From Tricholoma matsutake (Eukaryota; Basidiomycota; Agaricomycetes; Agaricales; Tricholomataceae), in contig AP026538.1 of NCBI GenBank assembly GCA_026075535.2, positions 7,502,001 to 7,566,000 of the forward strand: a stretch of DNA of 64,000 nt, read 5' to 3'. This document shows positions 1 to 11,829 of this stretch, piece after piece. How positions within the stretch are numbered: the stretch's first letter is position 1; the number at the start of each line of letters is the position of its first letter. The position numbers and the translations under genes are program-made. Below the pieces are notes generated by a model. The model did no database searches. It worked only from the letters and a program-made list of their open reading frames with translations, and had not been told where the DNA came from.

Positions 1-2601
1 CTTGATGAACTCGATCCGGTGCCTGAAAGGGCCTGGATCCCGTTCTCTGTTACGGAAATGAAAGAAGCACTAAATGCGTGTTCCTCCCATTCCGCTCCAG
101 GTCCCAATCATGTTACGTGGTCCAACCTAAAACACTGGTGTAGCAACCCAGAAGTGGCAGGGCTCATCACCTGCATTGCTGAGGCGTGCATCACTGCTGG
201 CCACTGGCCAGCTCACTTTAAGGAATCCCTGTCGGTTATCATCCCGAAACCAGGGAAACCTAATTACTCTACCCCAAAGTCATTCAGGCCCATTGTGCTA
301 CTGAACACTCTGGGCAAATTAGTCGAAAAAATGTTGTCTAGATGACTGCAATTCGACGGTGTCGCACACGAGGCCTTCTTTGAGCAAAATCAGTTCGGAG
401 GTGTCACCCAGCGTTCCACTGAGGACGCAGGAATCTACCTTACCCACTTGATTAGAGCAGGGTGGGCCAGAGGACTCAAAATGAGTGTTGTCGCCTTTGA
501 CATCGCTCAATTCTTCCCCTCCTTGAACCACCAGGTTCTGTTGGAGATTATCTCTCGGTCGGGGTTCCCTGCACAAGTAGTGAACTTCTTCCATTCATAT
601 CTGGTCGGTCGCAAGACGACCTACAAATGGAACGCTTTCTCATCTGGCTCCTTCGCAGCCGATGTGGGGGTGGGACAAGGGTCTGCCTTATCCCCAGTCT
701 TATCGGCGCTATATCTGACGCCCATCATGAAACTCTTCAGAAGAAGTGAAATTGGCAGAGATGTCAATCTCATGTCTTATGTGGACAATGGTACCCTCAT
801 TGCCCGCTCTCCACAGTTGGAGGATAACCTCCCCCTTCTGAAAAACGCATATGGCTGGATTTTCCAGGCATTCACCTCCCTCAGACTTGTCCTCGAACAT
901 GACAAGTCTGAAATATTCCACTTCTCGAGGGCAAGGAGATTCACTCCCTTACCCATTGACCTTGGCTTTGCTCCTTACATGGGCAATACCCCCCTCAAGC
1001 CCAAGGTTACCTTGAGGTACCTTGGATTCTTCTTTGACCGCAAACTCTCCTTCAAGGAGCATACGCGGTTCTATTCCACCAAAGCCCTCACCACTGCAAG
1101 GGCAATGGGAATGCTCGGCAATTCTGTCAGGGGGCTAACCCCTATGCAGAAACGCCTTCTGTACCGTTCGTGTGTCGTACCTATTATGACATATGGACTC
1201 AGGCTTTGGCACTTCAAAGGCGCTCGCGTCAAAGGTGTCATCAAAACGTTGGCCCAAGTGCAGTCCATTGCTGCCCGTTGGATCCTCAGTGCATTCAGAA
1301 CCATCCCTATCGGTGGTCTGGAAAGTATCGCAGGACTGCTGCCCATGCAGCTGTTACTGCGTCGTCTAGTCGACAGAGGAGTGTTCAGAACCCCCCTATT
1401 GGCTCCATCACACCCCCTAAGAGCAATCTTAGGGCCTAATCATGTCGGCACTACCCACTCTCATGAGCTAGGACTCTGGGGAGGAAACATGCTCGACACA
1501 CTCACCCTACAGGGTCCATCTGTTGCCTCGGCTGCAGCTCTGGCCCTTGTACCAGGCGATGAGTTCGACCCCTTTGGGGAACAAAACACACCTGGAAACA
1601 GAGTGAAGGATCTATTCCCCACTTGTTTCTCCTCTCATTGCCTCACCTCTAAGGAGGATGGAGCGAGGAATTCTTACAGGAGTGACCTCGACAAAGCCTG
1701 GGCTTCGGCCCAGGTGGAGGATGACACTCTTGTTGTTGCAGTGGACGCCTCGGTGCCCACAGATGCCAAATTTCAAGCTGTCGCCTGTGCTCTCATCTTC
1801 GGACAGGGGGAACAGGTAGATCGCATTGTCTCAGCCTCTGGGAGGAGAACCCCCCTGGAAGTCAAACTTTTTGCTCTCCAACTAGGTGTATCTGCTGCGT
1901 GCAGCAGAGGATGCAAAAAGTTAGTGATATTCTCAGATTCTACTACAGGCATCAAGTCTCTTGTAGATCCAAAACCACGCTCTGGGCAAATCTTTGCCCT
2001 GGACACTTGTTGCTCTCTTTGTCCCTGGCTAGCTGGGAATGCGGATCAAAACATTACATTCTGGCATGTCCCCTCAAAATTCGAGTGGAACGTACACAAG
2101 ATGGCTCACGATGTAGCTACATCTACCAAGATCTCCGTGGGCAGACACCCACGGACGTCTCTAGACTACCTTAAAAACCAGGTCAAAAAGGCAGTTTGTA
2201 AGGATTGGCACACCCGGTTCTCAGATCCGGCATATCGTGGTCGGCACTTCTACCAACTCAAAGGAGTAGGTGGAAAACTGGTATTACCCTTGACTCACAA
2301 AGGTGGGCCCTGGCTGAAAGTAATGGGAAACAACACTACGTTGACTTCCCGTTCAACTCGCATGATCACTGGCCATGCTCCTATAGGGGAGTATGGTCAA
2401 CGCCTATCCCTCGATGGGGAGTACCAATGTTGGTGCCTTGGCCCCGAGATACAAACTTGAGACCATTTGTTACGCGTCTGCCCCAAAGTGGATCACAAAG
2501 AAACTCACACAAGCCCAGACTCCGTCGAAGGCTTCCACGAATTCATGGACAATAACCCGGCTCTTGGGTCATTCAACTCACTTGCATGGGATCCAGGATA
2601 G
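1..2601 (+). pseudogene. LINE-A ORF2 (RT/RNase H), dead copy
   Basis: One reading frame runs from the first base to a TAG at 2599-2601 and is broken by two in-frame TGA codons at 343-345 and 2458-2460. In order it shows the RT thumb/palm blocks (GKLVEKMLSR, AFDIAQFFPSL, VGQGSALSPVLSALYL), the catalytic box near 778 as YVDN instead of YVDD, an RNase H domain (VAVDASV, EVKLFAL, IFSDSTTGI, AHDVA) and a C-terminal CWC..H..C knuckle. The RNase H acidic residue that is Glu in other copies (VELFAL) is Lys here. Both catalytic changes and both stops are C:G to T:A at CpG when compared with copy A-5. The protein would normally make element cDNA at the nicked target. Confidence 0.9.
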
Positions 2602-3139
2602 GCTGTGCGCGTAGGGCGTATGACCCTCGTCTGGTTCTAGCTAGTGTTATCGGTATGTCGGGGTGGCCGTAGGGCACCAGACGAGTCCATTAACCCTCAT
2701 AAAGGGGGCCCACCCGTGTTCAGGAGCGACTGTCAGGGAGGGGGGACACAAAACTAGGTACTGGTTCGGGGAGGCGCCTGAGCGCTTTCAGATCCACTGT
2801 CAGTTATGCATTATGGCTTCGATGCTGACTACGCTTTCCTTTCCGAGCTGAGAGGCTCACGTCGGGGCAGCAGTATCCCCTAAATCTTGCACTCATACCC
2901 ATAGGGATTCGGGGAACACGACATCGTCAAGCTCAAGTTGTTGGTACGCCACCACTGGCAAGTCCATTTACTTGATAAAGGGGGCCCCCTTAGTGGTCGT
3001 TGCAGCTATCCAGGTGGTTGGTGCGAAGATCAGCAGGAGGAGGACTTGGGCTGGGCATAGTGTACTTCGTTTGTATGTCTCTACCACAGACTGCGATCGG
3101 GCGCCGCATTATAAACTCTTGACCCAAAAAAAAAAAAAA
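1..3139 (+). mobile_element. LINE-A copy A-1, left part outside window
   Basis: This is the 3' part of a Tad-like non-LTR retrotransposon. It holds the RT, RNase H and terminal Cys/His region of ORF2, a 3' UTR of about 520 bp, and a 14-base poly(A) at 3126-3139 preceded by an ATTATAAACTCTTGACCC tail. The same 3' tail ends the other LINE-A copies here. The poly(A) abuts an oppositely oriented B element, so this insertion landed inside B-a. The 5' end and any left target duplication lie outside the window. Confidence 0.9.
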
Positions 3140-3552
3140 GGCGGTAATGGGGCAGGGGATGCCTCTGGATAGAAGAGCTCAGCCATGCCGAGCTCCTGTG
3201 AATACATGTCCTCGCGTTCGAGACTGCAAGTCCATTGTTTATGTGCGACATGGATGTCCTGCGCCCACAGCACACAGTCTATTGTTTGCCTCGAGGCCAG
3301 CTTGGGGCTGCTCTCGGCATAATTGAGGGCCTCTTGCATAGCAAGAGAGTCCTCATCATCCTCAGGGTCGGAGAGGTCTTCTCCAGCCCATAGATCTCTA
3401 ACTGCCTGTAGGGCAGTAGCTACATCCGGATCATCTTGATCGTACCAGGTGTCATAGTCTTGGATGCCATCGTCATAGATGTCGCCCGTAATCAGGGAGG
3501 GGTCGTGTAGACCCCAGCGTGGTGTTTGGACTCTGGTTCGCCGTTTAGGCAT
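3140..3552 (-). pseudogene. B element ORF, N-terminal part
   Basis: The reading frame starts at ATG 3552 (MPKRRTR) and is open until it is cut by the LINE poly(A). The visible part is strongly acidic (YDQDDPD, DLSDPEDDEDSLAMQE). It then shows the family signature SQELGMAELFYPEASPAPLPP. A close relative of this segment sits at 35025-35267. The function is unknown and I recognise no enzymatic motif. Confidence 0.6.
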
Positions 3553-4341
3553 TGAGAGGGGAGGTTAATGCTAGTAGATGATAGTAGAAATCAAAATACG
3601 TAGCGTGCCATCGATAACAGTTGGTCCCTTATCTCTATTCTGGGTCCACCTGATACTGCCTCCGAACGCTGCCTCCGAACGCTCCGAGGGGGGGACAGGC
3701 CGCACATCCTGTAACCTGGTGGGAGAAGATTGAACCCGGGTCATAACACCCTAGAAGAGTGAGCACCGGAGGTAGAGAGTTGGTGGTGAGTAGCGGCCAC
3801 CAGAGCGTCGACCTAGCTGTCAGGGGACACCATCGCCCAGCTCCTTTTAATGATGGTGTATTCCAACAGGTAGTCAGTGTAGCATGTCTCTAGTAATAGA
3901 AACTCACAGAGCATGGAGGCTGGAAGCCTCCCAGACGACCAGCAATCCAGTGATAATGTCCCTTCTCCCTAGACCAGACCTCCCCCCACTAGACGAGTGT
4001 GTCGACTTGGGCGAGCATTGAAGCAGGCATCCCACACCCACTCTAAGCCCCCACAGGGACCCAGACTACTCTTTCATAGACAACACTCACCTAGTCAGGA
4101 TCCTCGAAGCCCAGGAGAACGAGACAGATAGCAGTCACTGTCAGAGACAATGACCGGGGCATCCCCGGGGATCGGATGGACAGATCTCTTAGCAAATCAG
4201 GGCAAGCCTGGAGACGCCGAGAGCGTTCATGATGGCGAAATCCGATTGAAAATCGGACAAAAATTGAAGTGTCGACATCGCGTGCAACGTTGAGCAGAGG
4301 TGTTTACCACTATTTATAGTGGTTGTAACAAGTCAAGGAGC
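3140..4341 (-). mobile_element. B element copy B-a, 5' part
   Basis: This is the 5' part of a B element read on the minus strand. Its 5' terminus (GCTCCTTGACTTGTTACAAC) is at 4341, followed by a non-coding leader of about 790 bp and the start of the B ORF. The 3' part is cut at 3140 by the poly(A) of LINE A-1. At 4341 its 5' end is joined directly to an oppositely oriented LINE-A fragment. Confidence 0.75.
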
Positions 4342-5296
4342 GATCCCGTTTGTAAGGATTGGCACACACGGTTCTCAGAGCCATCATATCATGTTCAGCA
4401 TTTCTACCAGCTCAAAGGAGTTGGCAGAAAACTGGTTCTACCCTCAACTCACAAAGGTGGGCCTTGGCTGAAAGTAATGGGAAACAACACTATGATGACT
4501 TCCCGTTCAACTCGTATGATCACTGGCCATGCTCCTATAGGGGAGTATCGTCACCGTCTTTCCCTCGATGGGGAATACCAATGCTGGTGCCTTGGTCCCA
4601 AGATCCAAACTCGCGACCATATATTATGCGTCTGCCATGCAGTGGATTGCAAAGAAGCTTGTGCAAGCCCCAACACCATCGAAGGCTTCCACAAATTCAT
4701 GGACAATAATCCTGCACTAGGATCGTTCATCCTGCTTGCATGGGATCCAGGATAGGTTGTGCACGCAGGGTGTATGACCCTCGTCTGGTTCTGGCTAGTG
4801 TTATCGGTATGTTGGGGTGGCTGCAGGGCACCAGACGAGTCCGTTAACCCTCATAAAGGGGGCCCACCCGTGTTCAGGAGCAACTGTCAGGGAGGAGAGA
4901 CACAACACCAGGTACTGGTTCGGGGAGGTGCCTGAGCGCTTTCAGATCCAATGTCGGTTGTGCGTTACGATGACTTAGTCGACTACGCCTTCCTTTCTGA
5001 GCTGAGAGGCTCACATCGGGGTGGCAGTTTCCCCTAAATCTTGCACACATACCCATAGGGATTTGGGGAACACGACATTGTCAAGTCTGGGTTGTTGGTA
5101 CGCCACCACTGGCAAGTCCATTTACTCGATCAAGGGGCCCCCTTAGTGGTCATTGCAGCTATCCAGGTGGTTGGTGTGAAGATCAGCAGGAGGAGGACTT
5201 GGACTGGGCATAGTGTACTCTGTTTGTATGTCTCTACCGCGGACTGCATTCGGGCGTTGCATTATAAATTTTTGACCCAAAAAAAAAAAAAAAAAT
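4342..5296 (+). mobile_element. LINE-A copy A-2, 3' fragment
   Basis: This is a 5'-truncated LINE-A tail. It starts in the C-terminal ORF2 coding region and holds the last ~135 codons (CWCLGPKIQTRDH, an intact Arg where copy A-1 has a stop), with TAG at 4753-4755. A 3' UTR and an 18-base poly(A) at 5279-5296 follow. Its left end abuts the 5' end of B-a head-on, and its right end abuts gypsy sequence. Confidence 0.85.
4343..4755 (+). pseudogene. LINE-A ORF2 C-terminal fragment
   Basis: This holds only the end of ORF2 (VCKDWHTRFSEPSYH to LAWDPG), including the terminal Cys/His knuckle CWCLGPKIQTRDHILCVC. RT and RNase H are absent, so it cannot act alone. An upstream frame extends artificially into the B-a leader (TIYSGCNKSRS), which is junction sequence and not LINE coding sequence. 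Confidence 0.8.
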
Positions 5297-6161
5297 GAAG
5301 TACTCGAGATTCTTGTGATCTGGCCAAATTTCCACCTTGTGTTGGGCACCCTCGAGGAAGTGTTGCCACTCCTCAAGCGCATGCATTATCACCAACATCT
5401 CCTTGTCATGGATCTTGTAGTTTCGCTCTACAGTACTAAGGCTTTTGGAGTAGAACACAACAGGATGCCACTTCTGGTCCTCCAGAGACTGCTGAGACAA
5501 CACGGCGCCCATCGCAAAGTCAGAACTGTCGGCTTCTACATGAAAAGGACACAAATCATCAGCAAAGGTAAGGATTGGAGCAGAAGTGACCATCTCCTTA
5601 AGCTTTTCGAATGCCTCCTGTTGTGCATTATCCCACCTCCATGCCTCCTTTCCTGTCAAGTCAAACAGTGGTCGTGCATGATGTGAGAAATCCTTGATAA
5701 AACGCCGATAGAAATTGATGAAGCCCAGGAAAGACTGCACCTCCTTCTTGTTCGTGGGCGTTGGCCAAGCTGTGACCCCATTTACCTTGATAGGATCCAT
5801 CTCCACTTGACCCTCCAAGATAATCAGGCTGAGGTACTGAATCTTGGTCCTTTTGAACTTGCATTTGGCCTGACAAAGGTAGAGTTTGTACCGTCAAAGT
5901 GGCTCTAGGATGAGGCGCATGATGTGATGGTGCTCTTCAACCATGTGAGTAAAGATGAGGATGTTGTTGAGATAGATGCAGACAACGCCTTCGAGGATGA
6001 GGTTGTGGAAGATGTCATTCATCATGGTCTGAAAGGTGGCAGGGCTATTAGTAAGGCCAAAGAACATGACAAGTGGTTCAAAAAGACCACGGTTGGTATG
6101 AAAGGCTGCCTTCCACTCATCTCCCTCCTTTATCCTCACATTATTATAGCCCCAATGGACA

Positions 6162-8019
6162 TTTTTTTTTTTTTTTTGGGTCAACAATTTATAATGTGGG
6201 GCTCAATCGCAGTCCATGGAGCAGGATACAAACTTGGGTACTACTATAACTACGCTTCCCCTCACCCATATCCTACCCAGGTCCTCGTTTTAGCCACTTT
6301 AGGCGGGCAGTGCCACAGACGTTGGCCTCTCAGCCAGGAAAGGCAATAATCTGGAGGGGGAGACCCCCTCCCGAAGCTAGCCATTAGATTACCCGCTGGT
6401 GCGAACCGGTCCCCCAGCCACATATCCAACCAAAGTCAGATCAGGCACAGCCGTGTTAATTCACTGTAAATCCCCCCTTGTGGGAGGAATAACCGTCCGC
6501 ATACTCCCAGCCAATGAGGATTGACCACCCCAGATGAATGAGGTGGACCATCACTGTGTAATGCACGCATGACAGTAATGTGGCGGCTGGTTGTTCACCT
6601 GGTTATTCACCGGAACCGTCGTGGGCAGGGGGCCAAGGCCCCCCTCGAGCAAATGCGCTGCAAGCACATGCACTCAATAACAGTTTCCCCCCCACAGCGG
6701 GGAGAACGTAAAGGGCAGCAACATTTGTCACCAACCTGACAGCAGCCAGCGGACTGGTGGTGATGGGTGTGGAGCGGAATGCCCCACACAAGTAATGGCA
6801 TGGCCATCTGTGGTGATGACAGCACTGTACTGGGAACGAGGGTTCCCCAGATTGAAGCTCTGCTAGAGCTGTTGGCATCGCCACACAGGAAGCTGGAACA
6901 GCTGCCGGAGGTGTAGGATCGTTGGAATGATCGTCTCTGGTTGTCCGCTTGGGCATCAGGAGCAAGTTAGTACTGGTATATGATGCTAGTGATCGAAATA
7001 CGCAGCATGCAGTGTAAGTGAGGGCCTCTTGCCTAGCAAGAAAGTCCTTGTAGTTGTCAGGGTCGGGGAGGTTCTCCCCAGCCCACAGATCTCAAACTGC
7101 CTAGGGCAGCTGCTACCTCCAATTCGTTCTGTGAGAACTGGGTGTCGTAGTGTTGGGCATCATCACCAACGATGTCACCTGTAATCAAGGTGGGGTCGTG
7201 AAGGCCCCAGCATGTGGTTTGGTCTCTGTTCAGCTGTTTGGGCATTGAGAGTGAGTTAGCACAGGTAAATGACAATAACAGTCAAAGTACGTAGCATAAG
7301 ATCGATAACAGATGGCCCCTTGTCTCAGTTCCAGGTCCACCCGATACACCCTCCAAATGCTCCGAGGGGGCGAACAGGCCGCGCATCCTGTTGCCTGGTG
7401 GGAGAAGATTGAACCCGGGTCATAACACCCCAGAGGAGTGAGCACCGGAGGTGAGGAGTTGGTGGTGAAATGCGGCCACCAGAGCATCGACCTAGCTATC
7501 AGGGGGCACCGTCACCCGGCCCCTTTTAGCGACGGTGTATTCCAACAGGTAGTCAGTGTAGCTTGTCCCTAGTAGTAGTGACTCACATAACATGGAGGTT
7601 GGAAGCCCCAGAGACGACCAGCAGTCCAGTAACGATGTCCCTCCCCCTGAGCCAGACCTCCCCCAACTAAATGAGTGCGTCGACTTGGGCGAGCGTTGAA
7701 GCAGGCATCCCACACCCACTCTAAGCCCCCATAGGGACCTAGACTACTCTTTCATAGACACCACTCACCTAGCCAGGATCCTCGAAGCACAGGGGAACGA
7801 GACGAATAGCAGCCATTGTCAAAAACAATGACCGGGGCATCCCTGGGGATCGGATAGACGGATCTCTTAGCAAATCAGGGCAGGCCTGGAGATGCCAAGA
7901 GCGTTCATGATGGTGAAATCCGATCGAAAATCAGACGAAAATTGGAGTCTCGACATTGCTACCAACATCGAGCAGGAGTGTTTACCACTGTTTATGGTGG
8001 TTGTAACAAGTCAAGGAGC
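6162..8019 (-). mobile_element. B element copy B-b, short subfamily, full length
   Basis: On the minus strand this runs from the 5' terminus at 8019 to a 3' poly(A), seen as poly(T) at 6162-6177. It is about 1.86 kb, shorter than B-f and B-c, and closely matches B-d. Its ORF is degenerate: an MPKQLNRDQTT start near 7242 and a second MPKRTTRDD start near 6956 are joined by non-coding sequence. It sits in gypsy pol sequence, and its 5' end meets another B fragment head-on. Confidence 0.8.
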
Positions 8020-8391
8020 ATCGGTGGTCAACCCTTGTTGGCTGGGAACATGCGGACGGTTATTCCTCCCGCAAGGGGGGATTTACAGTGAATTAACATG
8101 GCCATGCCTGATCTGACTTCGGTTAGATATGTGGCTGGGGGACCATTCTGCACTAGCTGACGACCTAATGGCTAGCTTCGGGAGGGGGGGCTCCCCCTCC
8201 AGATTATTGCCTTTCCTGGCCGAGAGGCCAATGTCTGTGGCACTGCCCACCTAAAGTGGCTAAAATGGGGACCTGGGTGGGAGATGGGCAAGGGGAACGC
8301 GTAGATAGAGTAGTACCCAAGTTTGTACCCCGCTCTGCGGACTGCGTTCAAGCCCCATGTTATAAATTTTTGACCCAAAAAAAAAAAAAAA
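8020..8391 (+). mobile_element. B element 3' UTR fragment with poly(A)
   Basis: This ~370-bp plus-strand fragment matches the B 3' UTR (CGCAAGGGGGGATTTACAGT block, then the shared 3' tail) and ends in about 15 A. It is joined at its left to the 5' end of the oppositely oriented B-b. Together they make an insert with poly(T) on one side and poly(A) on the other. Confidence 0.8.
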
Positions 8392-9962
8392 TGGGTGACT
8401 TTGATGGTCAAATACATCCAGAGGCCAGGTGCTCGTCGATGAACTGGTCAAGCTGCCATTGTTCTTCTGGAGAGAGAGGATAGACCTTGCAGGATGAAGG
8501 GGTTGCGCTGGGGGTGAGTTTGATCACGTGATCCCATGGCTTGCGCACAGGAAGAGAGTCGAATGACTCCTTGGAGAACACCTCTTCAAACTCATGGAGA
8601 TGAGAGAGTAAGGAGTTAGTAGAGGATTTAGCAGCATTGTTTTTGTGGAAGGCCTCGGCAAGGCGTTGGGATATGTTTGATGTGGCACACACCTCATGCG
8701 ATGAACGAATCACAGTGTAGAAGATCCAATCACCCTCCTCCACTTCCTCTGGGTCCTCATCATCATCATCCAAGTCCAGCATTAGATCAGGAACCCCTTC
8801 CAATTCCACTTCAGGTATAGGCAGGGGTCCAGCACGACACTTCTGAGTACGTCGTATTGCCGCCTTCTGTCCACAATGTTCTTGCCTGGCTTCTGTGAAA
8901 CACGTCCAACAGCGGGATGGACATTGGCTCATGGTAACCTCCCCGGTACACCAGTTGACCTCTGGGTTATGGTCTTTTTTTTTTTTTTTTTTTTGAGTCA
9001 GAAGTTTATAATGCGGTGCCCAATCACAGTCTGCGGTAGAGACATACAAACGAAGTACACTATGCCCAGCCCAAGTCCTCCTCCTGCTGATCTTTGCACC
9101 AACCACCTGGATAGCTGCAATGACCACTAAGGGGGCCCCCTTTATCGAGTAAACGGACTTGCCAGTGGTGGCGTACCGACAACCTGGACTTGACAATGTC
9201 GTGTTCCCCGAATCCCTACGGGTATGTGTGCAAGATTTAGGGGAAACTGCCGCCCCGACGTGAGCCTCTCAGCTTGGAAAGGAAAGCGTAGTCGGACGAG
9301 TTGCCGTAACACATAACCGACAGTGGATCTGAAAGCGCTCAGGTGCCTCCCCAAACCAGTACCTAGTTTTGTGTCCCCCCTCCCTGACAGTCGCTCCTGA
9401 ACACGGGTGGGCCCCCTTTATGAGGGTTAATGGACTCGTCTGGTGCCCTGCAGCCACCCCGACATACCGATAACACTAGCCAGAACCAGATGAGGGTCAT
9501 GTGCCCTGCGTGCACAGCCTATCCTGGATCCCATGCAAGGGAGTTGAACGACCCGAGAACTGGGTTATTGTCCATGAATTCATGGAAGCCTTCAACGGAG
9601 TCTGGGCTTGCACGAGTGGCTTTGTGATCCACCTTAGGGCAGACGCGTAGCAAGTGGTCTCAAGTTTGTATCTCGGGACCAAGGCACCAACATTGGTACT
9701 CCCTGTCGAGGGATAGACGTTGACGATACTCCCCTATAGGAGCATGGCCAGTGATCATGTGAGTTGAATGGGAAGTCAACGTGGTGTTGCTTCCCATTAC
9801 TTTCAGCCAAGGCCCACCTTTGTGAGTCGAGGGTACTACCGGTTTTCCACCTACTCCTTTGAGTTGGTAGAAATGCTGACCATGATATGCCAGATCTGAG
9901 AACCGGGTGTGCCAATCCTTACAAATGGCCTTTTCGACCTGATTTTTAAGGTAGTCTAAAGA

Positions 9963-11829
9963 CACAGCGCTCCTTGACTTGTTACAACCACCATAAACAG
10001 TGGTAAACACTCCTGCTCGATGTTGGTAGCAACGTCGAGACTCCAATTTTCATCCGATTTTCGATCGGATTTCACCATCACAAACGCTCTTGGCATCTCC
10101 AGGCCTGCCCTGATTTGCTAAGAGATCTGTCCATCCGATCCCCGGGGATGCCCCAGTCATTGTTTTTGACAATGGCTGCTATTCGTCTCGTTCCCCTGTG
10201 CTTCAAGGATCCTGGCTAGGTGAGTGGTGTCTATGAAAGAGTAGTCTAGGTCCCTATGGGGGCTTAGAGTGGGTGTGGGATGCCTGCTTCAACGCTCGCC
10301 TAAGTCGACGCACTCGTTTAGTTGGGGGAGGTCTGGCTCAGGGGGAGGGACATCGTTACTGGACTGCTGGTCATCTCTGGGGCTTCCAACCTCCATGCTA
10401 TGTGAGTAACTACTACTAGGGACAAGCTACACTGACTACCTGTTGGAATACACCATCGCTAAAAGGGGCCAGGTGACAGTGCCTCCTGATAGCTAGGTTG
10501 ATGCTCTGGTGGCCGCATTTCACCACCAACTCCTCACCTCCGGTGCTCACTCCTCTGGGGTGTTATGACCTGGGTTCAATCTTCTCCCACCAGGCAACAG
10601 GATGCGCGGCCTGTTCGCCCCCTCGGAGCATTTGGAGGGTGTATCGGGTGGACCTGGAACTGAGACAAGGGGCCATCTGTTATCGGTCTTATGCTACGTA
10701 CTTTGACTGTTATTGTCATTTACCTGTGCTAACTCACTCTCAATGCCCAAACGGCTGAACAGAGACCAAACCACACGCTGGGGCCTTCACGACCCCACCT
10801 TGATTACAGGTGACATCGTTGGTGATGATGCCCAAGACTACGACACCCAGTTCTCACAGAACAAACTGGAAGTAGCAGCTGCCCTAGGCAGTTTGAGATC
10901 TGTGGGCTGGGGAGAACCTCCCCGACCCTGACAACTATGAGGACTCTCTTGCTAGGCAGGAGGCCCTCGCTTACACTGCACGCTGCGTATTTCAATCAAT
11001 AGCATCATATACCAGTACTAACTTGCTCCTGATGCCCAAATGGACAACCAGAGATGATCGTTCCAATGATCCTATGCCTCTGGCAGCTGTTCCAGCTTCC
11101 TGTGTGGTGATGCCAACAGCTCTAGCAGAGCTTCAATCTGGGGAACCCTCGTTCCCAGTACAGTGCCATCATCATCACAGATGGCCATGCTGCTACTTGT
11201 GTGGGGCATCCTGCTCCACACCCATCACCGCCAGTCCACTGGCTGCTGTCGGGTTGGTGACAAATGTTGCTGCCCTTTACATTCTCCCCGCTGCGGGGGG
11301 GAAATTGCTATCGAGTGCATGTGCTTGCAGTGAATTTGCTCGAGGGGGCTTTGGCCCCCTGCTTACGGCGGTTCCAGTGAATAACCAGGTGAACAACCAG
11401 CTGCCACATTACTGTTACTCATGCATGACACGGTGATGGTCCACCTCGTTCATCTGGGGTGGTCAATCCTCATTGGCTGGGAGTATGCGGATGGTTATTC
11501 CTCCCGCAAGGGGGGATTTACAGTGAATTGACACTGCTGTGCCTGATCTGACTTTGGTTGGATATGTGGCTGGGGGACTGCTTCGCACCAGCTGATGATC
11601 TAATGGCTAGCTTCAGGAGGGGGGCTCCCCCTCCGGATTATTGCCTTTTCTGGCTGAGAGGCCAACGTCTGTGGCACTGCCTGCCTAAAGTGGCTAAAAC
11701 GAGGACCTGGGTAGGAGATGGGCGAGGGGAAGCATAGTTATAGTAGTACCCAAGTTTGTATCCTGCTCCATGGACTGCAATCGAGCCCCGCATTATAAAT
11801 TGTTGACCGAAAAAGAAAAAAAAAAAAAA
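9963..11829 (+). mobile_element. B element copy B-d with target-site duplication
   Basis: This full-length plus-strand B element of the short subfamily runs from its 5' terminus (GCTCCTTGAC at 9969) to poly(A) at about 11,810-11,829. It is inserted into LINE A-3 and flanked by a perfect direct repeat GGTAGTCTAAAGA (9950-9962 and 11830-11842). The ORF is degraded like that of B-b (MPKRLNRDQTT near 10743, MPKWTTRDD near 11032). The duplication and poly(A) show insertion by target-primed reverse transcription. Confidence 0.9.

Larger units (their letters stand above)
5297..8974 (-). mobile_element. Gypsy fragment (5297-6161 and 8392-8974)
   Basis: Two pieces of a gypsy pol region lie on the minus strand and are collinear with about 22484-23352 and 23514-24097 of gypsy-1. 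They encode part of the RT ([19 protein letters not shown], then a degraded YLNN where gypsy-1 has YLDD), the start of RNase H, and the protease-RT linker. The two pieces are separated by a B insertion, and about 160 bp of the gypsy is missing at that site. Each outer end abuts a LINE or B poly(A)/poly(T), so no LTR remains. Confidence 0.85.

Noticed and set aside
6162..6177. Poly(T)/poly(A) runs as terminators or assembly gaps
   Set aside because: Each run follows the same TTGACCC tail of a retroelement, so they are poly(A) tails of insertions.
8019..8020. Classical twin priming as the sole explanation of head-to-head inserts
   Set aside because: Here the left half also starts at a complete poly(A)-tailed 3' end, so two tailed templates are needed; simple twin priming from one RNA does not give this.
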